Origin: CAWANF01 sp963783355 | GTDB lineage: Bacteria; Bacteroidota; Rhodothermia; Balneolales; DATFMH01 | Direction: 5' to 3' | Assembly (NCBI GenBank): GCA_963783355.1 | Contig: CAWANF010000007.1 | Coordinates: forward strand, 248,001-312,000 | Length of the DNA: 64,000 nucleotides | Shown: positions 56,609 to 64,000 of the stretch, one piece after another | Layout: each line of letters opens with the position of its first letter | Position numbering within the stretch: the stretch's first letter is position 1 | Notes under the pieces: model-generated | What the model saw: the letters and a program-made list of their open reading frames with translations, nothing else | Told to the model about the DNA's origin: nothing | Database searches by the model: none | Program-made: the position numbers and the translations under genes

Positions 56609-57283
56609 TCAATCACCTATTTCCTGCGCCATCGTAAAATAATCGTACCGGGTATTGTTAAAAAACAGCAGAATACCGGCATTCACTAAATTTACGAGAA
56701 TATTTGATGCTTTATGATGACTGATATGAACCAGGTTTGAAAATTCCCGCACAGTGATCTTTTCATATTCACCAAGATACCGAAACAGCTTTTGCTCATA
56801 AGGTCCGTACTCAAACACAGCACCTTGTCCGGATGATTGGTGGCGCAAAATGGATATTTTTTCTTTGCTTGCCCTGATACTTTTATCATTCACCCTTACA
56901 AACACGTCTTCTCGTCCTTCATAGCGAACCACAACGGGCTTCTTTTCTGCTTCTTTCACCCTGATTATGAGAATATCCCTGTAATTATAGGGCAAAATTT
57001 CCATCTTGTAATTTATTGCCGGCGAACTCAGCTCATAAACCGCCTGATCAAGCAAAAAAACCTGTTCATGATAACTAGGCACACCCACGAGAGATTTATC
57101 GTCATCAACACCAACCAGTAATGTTCCACCCGAAGTATTTGCAAATGCGGCCATTTCACGGGCTATTTTATGAGGAGACGGAATCGTTCTTTTAAATTCG
57201 AGGTAGGTTCCTTCACCGGTCTTTACCAAATTCTTAAAATCCCGGATACTCATTTTAGAATGGGGAGCAGCTGCATATTTCAT
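56609..57283 (-). CDS. AlbA_2 (Schlafen-like) domain protein with C-terminal winged helix
   Basis: A 224-residue protein: N-terminal AlbA_2 domain (LEFKRTIPSPHKIAREMAAFANTSGGTLLVGVDDD, then VRYEGREDVFVRVNDKS) and a C-terminal winged-helix region (ITVREFSNLVHISHHKASNILVNLVNAGI). The family is linked to nucleic acid binding or cleavage and to regulation. A second ATG ten codons in (57253) is also possible. It sits among housekeeping genes. Confidence 0.85.
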   Translation of the reverse strand: MKYAAAPHSKMSIRDFKNLVKTGEGTYLEFKRTIPSPHKIAREMAAFANTSGGTLLVGVDDDKSLVGVPSYHEQVFLLDQAVYELSSPAINYKMEILPYNYRDILIIRVKEAEKKPVVVRYEGREDVFVRVNDKSIRASKEKISILRHQSSGQGAVFEYGPYEQKLFRYLGEYEKITVREFSNLVHISHHKASNILVNLVNAGILLFFNNTRYDYFTMAQEIGD

Positions 57284-57368
57284 AGTATTATCTATTTAAC
57301 ATTACAGGTTGTGGCAAGTGCAAACCCGGTCGTTCCACACAATTTACACTGCTGTTTTAACGATCAAA

Positions 57369-58376
57369 TCAGCTGAGTATTTCCTCCTTTGGATTTCGGG
57401 TCATTAATTCAAATACAGCATCTTTCGAATCGACACCTTCAAATAATATTCGATACACTGCATCAGTAATGGGCATATCGACATGCAGTTTTTTCGCCCA
57501 AAAATGTACCGACTGTGTCGTTTTTATCCCTTCCGCAATCATGTTCATATGCGAAACGATATCGTCCATTTTTTTCCCTTTACCGATATGGTAACCTACA
57601 AAACGATTCCGGCTGTGCTTACTGGTACAGGTCGCTATCAGATCACCGATGCCCGCCAGGCCGGAAAAAGTATCCTGAGAAGCACCTAAGCGCATGCCGA
57701 GGCGGCGAATTTCCGACAATCCCCTGGTCAACAGAGCCGCCTTCGCGTTATCACCCAAATCGGCACCGTCGACGATACCGGCAGCTATAGCGATCGTGTT
57801 TTTGACCGAACCTGCTATTTCCACACCCAAAATATCGTAATTAACATAAACACGGAACATGGGAGTCATAAAAGCCTTTTGAATCAATAAAGCTGTACTG
57901 CGTGAGTAAGCTGTTGAAACTATGAGGGTCGGCTTAAATTTACTGACTTCCTCGGCATGACTGGGCCCGTACAAAACACCTATGTGATCCTCTATTACCT
58001 TGTCTTTCAATGTCTCCGCCAAAACCTGCGACATTGTCAGAAATGTTTCGTTTTCAATACCTTTTGTGACGCTTACAATGATTTCTTTTCCATTCAGGTA
58101 CGGCAAGGCACGTTTTGCTACTTCTCGTACGGTATGCGAAGGGGTAGCAAAAACAACGATGTCTCGTTTATAAAGACATTCTCCCAGGCTCGTATACCCT
58201 TTGATGGCATCCGAAAGAGTAACACCTGGCAGATATGTGCCATTTTCATGAAAATTATTAATACTATATGCGATCTCTGTTTCCCGCGCCCAAATTTTCA
58301 CTTCATGTCCGGCCCGGGCGAGAACCATTGCCAAAGCTGTACCCCAGCTTCCGGCACCAATGACCGTAACCTTCAC
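57369..58376 (-). CDS. gpsA: Glycerol-3-phosphate dehydrogenase [NAD(P)+]
   Basis: A 335-residue enzyme that reduces dihydroxyacetone phosphate to glycerol 3-phosphate for phospholipids. NAD motif VIGAGSWGTALAMVLARAGHEV, VVFATPSHTVREV, catalytic Lys region GSVKNTIAIAAGI. Overlaps the end of plsY by four bases, so both phospholipid precursor genes are coupled. Confidence 0.95.
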   Translation of the reverse strand: MKVTVIGAGSWGTALAMVLARAGHEVKIWARETEIAYSINNFHENGTYLPGVTLSDAIKGYTSLGECLYKRDIVVFATPSHTVREVAKRALPYLNGKEIIVSVTKGIENETFLTMSQVLAETLKDKVIEDHIGVLYGPSHAEEVSKFKPTLIVSTAYSRSTALLIQKAFMTPMFRVYVNYDILGVEIAGSVKNTIAIAAGIVDGADLGDNAKAALLTRGLSEIRRLGMRLGASQDTFSGLAGIGDLIATCTSKHSRNRFVGYHIGKGKKMDDIVSHMNMIAEGIKTTQSVHFWAKKLHVDMPITDAVYRILFEGVDSKDAVFELMTRNPKEEILS

Positions 58377-59062
58377 ACCTGTTGTTCCTTATTTAATCTA
58401 CCTTTTGCTGGACGGAATGAACGGATTCTGTTTTCTCTACCCTCAAATAGACGCTTGATATTCGGTAAGTGCTTGATAACAATAACTAATGCAATGATGG
58501 ATGACAATACTATCAGGCTCCCATCCAGCAGGACACCGAATTTATATCGCATGATCAGAACAATAATAGGATAACAGATTGAACTGATAATAGATGCCAG
58601 TGATACATAGCGGCTAAATAATAAAACAAGCAGAAAGATTGCGATGGTTATGCTTATGGATATGGGCTCGATACCAAACAACATACCGGCAGCGGTTATT
58701 GCCCCTTTGCCTCCCTTAAAATTGGCATACAAAGGAAACATATGCCCGATCACGGCTGAAGCCCCGCCCGCAATCCGCAATAACGCCGCCGCATCCCACG
58801 GACCGATGCTGCTGGCCGGAAGACCAATTGCAAAACCTATTTTACTTACAAAATAAGCCGCTGCAAAACCCTTCATAAAATCTATAACTGCAACAATGAC
58901 CCCGGCTTTCCATCCCAGCATCCTGAATGTATTAGTAGCTCCGGCATTTCCGCTTCCATGTTGGCGGATGTCTACGCCTTTGTAAGCCTTACCGACCCAA
59001 ATAGATGTCGGAATTGACCCCAAGAGGTAACCGGTTAATATGACAACAATGTATGGTAACAC
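58373..59062 (-). CDS. plsY: Acyl-phosphate:glycerol-3-phosphate acyltransferase PlsY, GTG start
   Basis: A 229-residue inner-membrane enzyme making lysophosphatidic acid from acyl phosphate and glycerol 3-phosphate. Signature loops GYLLGSIPTSIWVGK, GSGNAGATNTFR and ANFKGGKGAITAAG lie between about seven membrane segments. The start codon is GTG at 59062. The gene ends overlapping gpsA, which supplies its substrate. Confidence 0.94.
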   Translation of the reverse strand: MLPYIVVILTGYLLGSIPTSIWVGKAYKGVDIRQHGSGNAGATNTFRMLGWKAGVIVAVIDFMKGFAAAYFVSKIGFAIGLPASSIGPWDAAALLRIAGGASAVIGHMFPLYANFKGGKGAITAAGMLFGIEPISISITIAIFLLVLLFSRYVSLASIISSICYPIIVLIMRYKFGVLLDGSLIVLSSIIALVIVIKHLPNIKRLFEGRENRIRSFRPAKGRLNKEQQV

Positions 59063-59186
59063 GATATTTAGTTTAACAAATGTGGTTTTTTCTGATTCTT
59101 ACATATAAATATATGAATCATCAATTAACTTGCCACCATAGACTAATAGGTTTTACTTAAAACTTTACTTTAAAATGAACCTGCCG

Positions 59187-60068
59187 TCAGACATGCCGTT
59201 CGGCATGATACGATGAACGAACCAGCGGACCGCTCTCGACATGTTCTATCCCTTTGGCTTCGCCAATTTCTTTATATTTTGCAAAAATATCAGGATGAAC
59301 CCATTCCTGTACATCAAGATGCATCTTCGTAGGCTGCATGTATTGTCCAATCGTAAGGACATTGACACCGGCTTTAACGACGTCATCCATCAATGCGAAC
59401 ACTTCTTCCTGTGTTTCTCCAAGTCCGACCATAATACCGGTTTTTGTACGCAATCCCTGGTCTTTACATCTTCTGAGCAACTCCAGTGAACGTTCGTATT
59501 TCGCCTGCGGGCGAACCGTTTTATAAAGGCGAGGGACGGTCTCCAAATTATGATTTAACACGTCGGGATGTTCATCAATGACATATTGAAGGGCATCCCA
59601 CAGGCCGCGAAAATCCGGAATAAGCACTTCTATCGTCACACCGGGAATCTCTTCACGCAATCTGCGCAGGCATTCGGCAAAGATAGGTGCGCCACCGTCT
59701 TTTCGTTCATCACGGTTAACAGACGTTAAAACAACATGCTTGAGATTCATCTGTTTTGCAGCCAGCGCCACCCTGTTTGGTTCATCCCAGTCTAAGCCTT
59801 TGACCGGACGACCGGTTTTGATGGCACAAAAACCGCAGGAACGAGTACAGACATCACCTAAAATCATAAAAGTTGCCGTTCCGGCTCCCCAGCATTCACC
59901 CATATTCGGGCAGCGGGCTTCGGAACAAACCGTATTAAGCGATTTTTCCTGGATAATATCTGCAACTTCCCTGAATCGCTCACCGGAAGGCAGCTTAACA
60001 CGAAGCCAATCGGGCCTTTTATTCTTGCGTTGCGTTTCTTTTTCTATAACGTTTGTTCCGTTTTCCAT
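59187..60068 (-). CDS. lipA: Lipoyl synthase
   Basis: A 293-residue radical SAM enzyme inserting two sulfurs into octanoyl groups. The auxiliary cluster motif CSEARCPNMGEC and the radical SAM motif CTRSCGFC are both present, with the C-terminal RSSYHAERHV serine ligand region. Co-oriented with lipB 84 bases upstream. Confidence 0.97.
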   Translation of the reverse strand: MENGTNVIEKETQRKNKRPDWLRVKLPSGERFREVADIIQEKSLNTVCSEARCPNMGECWGAGTATFMILGDVCTRSCGFCAIKTGRPVKGLDWDEPNRVALAAKQMNLKHVVLTSVNRDERKDGGAPIFAECLRRLREEIPGVTIEVLIPDFRGLWDALQYVIDEHPDVLNHNLETVPRLYKTVRPQAKYERSLELLRRCKDQGLRTKTGIMVGLGETQEEVFALMDDVVKAGVNVLTIGQYMQPTKMHLDVQEWVHPDIFAKYKEIGEAKGIEHVESGPLVRSSYHAERHV

Positions 60069-60152
60069 TTTCTAATCTCTTTTTCTGAATTATTGCTGCC
60101 TTTAGGTAACAATAAAATGGGGTAAATTCGTTTTTTTATAAGTTAATCAGAA

Positions 60153-60887
60153 TCATTCAGCTTTGAAATAATCAAACTCCGATTCCAGATCGGGTAAGGT
60201 AGAAACCGGTACAATTTCGACTTCAAATACCTCTGCAAAGTGCTTCTTTATTTTATCCTTCACTTCCGACATTTCCACCGGACGCCCCAACATTAATTCC
60301 AGGCTGGCAACATTTTTATCCGTGATACCACAGGGAATGATGTTATTGAAATAATTGAGCGATGTATTCACATTAAAAGCAAAACCGTGCATAGTCACCC
60401 ATCGTGAACACCTGACCCCCAAAGCACATATCTTCGCATCACCAATCCATGTACCGGTTAAACCGGAAATACGTCCGGCTTCGATATTGTAATCGGCACA
60501 AACACGAATCATCACTTCTTCAAGATACCTCATGTACTTATGGATATCGGTAAAATGACGCTCCAGATCAAGTATAGGATAACCAACAATTTGGCCCGGG
60601 CCGTGATACGTGATATCTCCTCCACGATCTATTTTCACATATTCCGCATTAATGGCTTTCAGCTCTTCATCACTTTTCAACAAATTAGCCGGATCGCCAC
60701 TTTTACCCAGTGTATAAACGTGCGGATGTTCCACAAATATTAAAACATCATTGCTTCTTTCTCCTTTGAAACCGCCTTTTCTTTCAGCCAGTTTTTCGTC
60801 AATGATGCGTTTTTGTATCGCTGCCTGTAATGCCCAGGTTTCTTTATAGGCAGCTTTTCCCAAGTCTATGAAATCGACTTGTACCAT
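60153..60887 (-). CDS. lipB: Octanoyltransferase LipB
   Basis: A 244-residue enzyme transferring octanoyl from acyl carrier protein to lipoyl domains. The motifs DRGGDITYHGPGQIVGYPILDL, the Lys in GDAKICALGVR and the Cys in IIPCGI are intact. It works with LipA, encoded next on the strand, and serves Lpd-containing complexes; lpd lies just upstream. Confidence 0.96.
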   Translation of the reverse strand: MVQVDFIDLGKAAYKETWALQAAIQKRIIDEKLAERKGGFKGERSNDVLIFVEHPHVYTLGKSGDPANLLKSDEELKAINAEYVKIDRGGDITYHGPGQIVGYPILDLERHFTDIHKYMRYLEEVMIRVCADYNIEAGRISGLTGTWIGDAKICALGVRCSRWVTMHGFAFNVNTSLNYFNNIIPCGITDKNVASLELMLGRPVEMSEVKDKIKKHFAEVFEVEIVPVSTLPDLESEFDYFKAE

Positions 60888-60909
60888 AATTTGAATTTAA
60901 GGAAAATAA

Positions 60910-60936
60910 GGCCCCGGGGAATTTTCCGCGGGAGCC
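60910..60936 (-). terminator. Terminator after lpd
   Basis: On the minus strand GGCTCCCGCGGAA and TTCCCCGGGGCC form a GC-rich stem with a short loop, followed by TTATTTT. It separates the lpd transcript from lipB. Confidence 0.65.
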
Positions 60937-60959
60937 TGTTAACGAATTACGAAATGGTT

Positions 60960-62381
60960 TTATTTTTTCTTAACCGGTGTTCCCAAATGCACACCAACAT
61001 TATACGCTTCAGCAGCTGCTTCCATGATAGCTTCTGAAAGTGTTGGGTGTGGGTGAACCGCGCTGATGACTTCATGTCCTGTTGTTTCCAGGTCACGGGC
61101 AACAACCACTTCGGCAATCATTTCCGTCACTTCCGGGCCAATCATGTGGCAACCCAGCCATTCACCATATTTCTTGTCGAAGATAACTTTGACGAAACCT
61201 TCATTATGTCCGAGTGCGGAGGCTTTACCGCTTGCGGAAAATGGGAACTTGCCAACCAGAATGTCATACCCGGCTTCTTTGGCGGCTTTTTCCGTATAAC
61301 CAACCGAAGCAATTTGTGGCTGACAATAGGTACAACCGGGAATGTTTTTATAGTTAATAGGAATCGGATTTTCACCAGCCAGTAACTCAACACAGGTTGT
61401 TCCCTCGTGGGAAGCTTTGTGAGCCAGCCATGGAGCACCTATGATATCACCAATAGCATAAATTCCGTCGACATCGGTTTTATAAGTTGAACGATCGACT
61501 TTGATAGCCCCTTTTTCTGTTTTTACGCCAATTTTTTCAAGTCCGAGTCCTTCAACATTACCTGTCACGCCTACAGCGGACAGAACAACATCCACTTCGA
61601 TGGTCTCTGTACTTTTTGGAGTTTTTACGGTGACAACAGCTTTGCTGCCTTTCTTTTCAACCTTCTCAACCGAGCTTTCGGTCATTACATTGATGCCCGC
61701 TTTCTTGAACATCTTACCAAGCTCTTTTCCGATTTCTTCGTCCTCGATGGGCACCAATGTCTTTTGAATTTCAACGACAGTAACATCTGTACCGATTGAG
61801 TTATAAAAATATGCAAATTCCACTCCAATAGCCCCGGCACCGATAATCAGCATTTTTGCCGGCTGCTTCTCCATCTTCATGGCGCGTTCGTAATCGATGA
61901 TGGTCTTATTATCAATTTTCAGATGAGGGAGCTCACGGGCACGTGCGCCGGTAGCGATAATAAAGTTCTTGGCTTTAACGCGTTCCACTTCTTTGTCTTT
62001 GTCATCCAGAACTTTGACCTCTTTCGCGGAATCAAAAACACCTTTGCCTTTAATAACTTCAATTTTGTTGGCTTTCATCAGGAACTGAACCCCGCGGCTC
62101 ATTTTATCAGCTACACCGCGGCTGCGTTTGATGACGGCCGGGAAATCAACTTTAATATTATCAGCGGATAAGCCATATTCTTTAGCCGAATGCATGGTCT
62201 CTGCAACTTCAGCTGTTTTGAGAAGAGCTTTCGTTGGTATACATCCGATGTTTAAACAAACGCCACCCAGGTCTCTTTTTTCAATAACTGCTGTTTTCAT
62301 ACCAAGCTGAGCCGCTCTGATTGCTGCTACATAACCGCCCGGACCGGTACCAATTACGCATAAATCAAATTCTTTAGCCAT
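60960..62381 (-). CDS. lpdA: Dihydrolipoyl dehydrogenase
   Basis: A 473-residue flavoprotein (E3) reoxidising the lipoyl groups of 2-oxo acid dehydrogenase and glycine cleavage complexes. FAD motif VIGTGPGGYVAAIRAAQLG, redox disulfide GGVCLNIGCIPTKALL, NAD motif IIGAGAIGVEFA, and the C-terminal His-Glu pair HPHPTLSEA. The ATG at 62381 is chosen over a TTG two codons earlier. Confidence 0.96.
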   Translation of the reverse strand: MAKEFDLCVIGTGPGGYVAAIRAAQLGMKTAVIEKRDLGGVCLNIGCIPTKALLKTAEVAETMHSAKEYGLSADNIKVDFPAVIKRSRGVADKMSRGVQFLMKANKIEVIKGKGVFDSAKEVKVLDDKDKEVERVKAKNFIIATGARARELPHLKIDNKTIIDYERAMKMEKQPAKMLIIGAGAIGVEFAYFYNSIGTDVTVVEIQKTLVPIEDEEIGKELGKMFKKAGINVMTESSVEKVEKKGSKAVVTVKTPKSTETIEVDVVLSAVGVTGNVEGLGLEKIGVKTEKGAIKVDRSTYKTDVDGIYAIGDIIGAPWLAHKASHEGTTCVELLAGENPIPINYKNIPGCTYCQPQIASVGYTEKAAKEAGYDILVGKFPFSASGKASALGHNEGFVKVIFDKKYGEWLGCHMIGPEVTEMIAEVVVARDLETTGHEVISAVHPHPTLSEAIMEAAAEAYNVGVHLGTPVKKK

Positions 62382-62636
62382 TTTCAAAAATCCGTTTTAG
62401 TGATTTAAATAATGAATTTCGATTGTAAATAATTATTCTGTCGAAAACTTTTTTATCCGTGCTAATTTAAGCATTATAAAGCACTTTTTTTACTTCTTTA
62501 GCGAAGTCTCTTTTACAGATCCTTATTTTCAGCTTTTAACACCAATTTTCAATAAGTCATTCACTTAAAAGTGATAAAATTCCTATCATTTATCAGACCA
62601 GCCAATATTCCATCATTTACTCAGGAAATTCGTTTT

Positions 62637-63427
62637 ATGTTGTTTTTCAAACATTACGCTAAGACCATTTTTACCCTATTATATTATTTGCTTTCACTTT
62701 CCTCTATAGCTGTAATCAAACCGTATCAAATAATAATTCGAATCAAAATCTTCATACTGCTAACCAGCAACAAGTCGGACAGTCGGCTCACGAACTGCTG
62801 GCCGCCGACAATTTTAATAAGCTCGTTGTAGAATTACAGTATGCCAGCGGTTTTAAACCGACCCAGGCCGCTATCGATACACTGCAGGCTTTCCTTGAGC
62901 GGCGTTTGAATAAACCGAATGGTATTTCCATCGTTATGGATGCTATTACGGCACCCGGAAACACTCAATACTCACTCAACGATATAGTTCAGATAGAAGA
63001 CAGCAACCGGCAGCAATATAACCAGGGCAAAACCATCGCCGTTTATTATTTCTTTGCTGATGGCGATTACAGCGGCAATACAAATAATTCGAAAGTACTG
63101 GGGTTATCCTATCGCAACACATCCATCGTTATTTTCGAAAATACCATTCAAAACTTATCTGGTGGTTTGGGCCAGCCATCGGCTTCGATTCTCGAAGCTA
63201 CCGTTATGGAACATGAATTCGGCCATATTCTCGGCCTGGTTAATACCGGCACGCCTATGGTTGTAAATCACGAAGATCCCAATCACCAGGGACATTGCAA
63301 CAACACCAATTGCCTGATGTATTACAATGTTAATACCAGCGATGTCATCTCAAATCTTACAGGCGGTTCGATTCCAAAACTGGACCAAAATTGCCTGAAC
63401 GACCTGAAAAACAACGGCGGAAAATGA
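62637..63427 (+). pseudogene. Metzincin-like metalloprotease lipoprotein, frameshifted in the signal peptide
   Basis: From about 62690 one frame reads ...LLFAFTFLYSCNQTVSNNN (lipoprotein-type Cys), then a helical segment and a protease domain with VMEHEFGHILGLVN, the HExxHxxGxxN/H zinc motif. That frame has no start codon; the only good start, ATG at 62637 (MLFFKHYAKTIFTLL), lies in another frame and would continue the signal peptide after a -1 shift near 62680. So the gene is either broken by one indel or affected by a sequencing error. A surface lipoprotein protease is the expected product. Confidence 0.65.
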
Positions 63428-63535
63428 CAGATATCAGTGATCAGTGAACAATTATCAGTAAAACAGTTGACACGTCCTGAATTGGGTTGACCGTTAAAGG
63501 AAATTGAAGTACGAAAAAAAATGACCTAAATCCCG

Positions 63536-64000
63536 TTATAATGAAGATTTAAATTTCAGCAGGTTTTCTTCACCGACCGCTTCGATGGCGGTGCGCAATG
63601 CATACGCACTCTGAAAGAGAACGATAGGATGCTCATCCAAATCGTGCGTGATATCCGTGGAGTAGCTGCGATTAAGCTTCTCAATGACCTCGGGTTTGTC
63701 AGGCAGCCATCGGGTCGTGTAATATGAAACCGGTGTTAAATCCATCTCTACTTTGTATTCGTGCAGCATACGGTGCTTAACCACATCAAACTGCAGAACA
63801 CCGACTGTTCCCAACAATAATTCGTTGCCAACGCCATTCGGCACCTCAAAAACATGGACAACACCTTCCTCAGAAAATTGTTTAAGTCCTTCACGTAACT
63901 GCTTGCGCTTAAAAGGATCAATAGCGCGAGCCTTCATAAAATGCTCGGGCGTGAACAACGGAATAACGTCGTAGCGAACATCCGATTTATGGTAAAGTGT
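63536..64000 (-). CDS. prfC: Peptide chain release factor 3, C-terminal part, cut by the window edge
   Basis: The frame is open to base 64000, so only the last 154 codons are seen. The stretch MKARAIDPFKRKQLREGLKQFSEEG, LLGTVGVLQFDVVKHRMLHEY and YYTTRWLPDKPE is the C-terminal domain of RF3, the GTPase that recycles RF1/RF2 from ribosomes. The TTG/ATG codons inside the visible part are not the start. Confidence 0.93.
   Translation of the reverse strand, partial: TLYHKSDVRYDVIPLFTPEHFMKARAIDPFKRKQLREGLKQFSEEGVVHVFEVPNGVGNELLLGTVGVLQFDVVKHRMLHEYKVEMDLTPVSYYTTRWLPDKPEVIEKLNRSYSTDITHDLDEHPIVLFQSAYALRTAIEAVGEENLLKFKSSL

Noticed and set aside
62388..62636. A separate small gene upstream of the metzincin lipoprotein
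   Set aside because: The open frame there runs out of phase through the signal peptide of the lipoprotein and is better explained by the frameshift in that gene.

Overview
The window looks like a chromosomal segment from a Gram-negative, protein-secreting bacterium of the FCB group (Bacteroidota relatives such as Balneolota, Ignavibacteriota or Calditrichota; I cannot decide which). The best clue is the GH43 enzyme at 11374-13650, which ends in a type IX secretion (T9SS type A) sorting domain with the NYPNPFNPTT motif typical of those lineages. Lipoproteins, a LytTR/LytS pair, CreD, a leucine dehydrogenase and an HTH_34 regulator fit the same group. Base composition is mosaic: most genes are moderately AT-rich, a few are clearly GC-rich (14.9-15.8 kb, 35.1-36.8 kb) and a few are very AT-rich (31.7-32.8 kb, 37.4-39.3 kb).

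0-13.7 kb is a plant-polysaccharide region. It holds a GH3 beta-glycosidase with a PA14 insert, an IlvD/Edd sugar-acid dehydratase, a frameshifted GntP permease, a 2-keto-3-deoxy-pentonate dehydratase of the KdaD type, an acetyl-xylan-esterase-like SGNH enzyme, a type B carboxylesterase and a T9SS-exported GH43. A GH51 arabinofuranosidase lies further on at 35 kb. Together they describe arabinoxylan breakdown outside the cell and non-phosphorylative pentose oxidation towards 2-oxoglutarate semialdehyde. No SusC/SusD pair is present.

14-28 kb is general accessory metabolism and regulation: three oxidoreductases followed by an AraC regulator, a membrane protein/HTH_34/CreD module with a shared TACTTTG operator-like motif, small YCII and DUF1330 proteins, a LytS-LytTR two-component system, an ExbB/MotA-like protein and an APC permease.

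28.7-31.4 kb is a tight four-gene sulfur module: an SQR-like flavoprotein, a DUF1641 protein, a DsrC-like carrier with only the C-terminal cysteine, and a DsrE2-like protein. It probably handles sulfide or persulfide sulfur.

31.5-46.7 kb is a variable region with broken genes, two families of dispersed intergenic repeats, a nitrilase, an Mrr-type nuclease fused to a large unknown region, an AbiEi/AbiEii toxin-antitoxin pair framed by two attC-like inverted repeats (an integron-cassette layout without a visible integrase), a HEPN-like protein, a dihaem cytochrome c, a HerA-like ATPase and an IS3 orfA fragment beside tRNA-Phe.

46.6-64 kb is housekeeping: tRNA-Phe, RecJ, prephenate dehydratase, leucine dehydrogenase, Hsp33 and NDH-2, then a long minus-strand series (dapB, lysC, an A-type Fe-S carrier, an AlbA_2 protein, gpsA, plsY, lipA, lipB, lpd), a frameshifted metzincin lipoprotein, and the end of release factor 3 running off the right edge.
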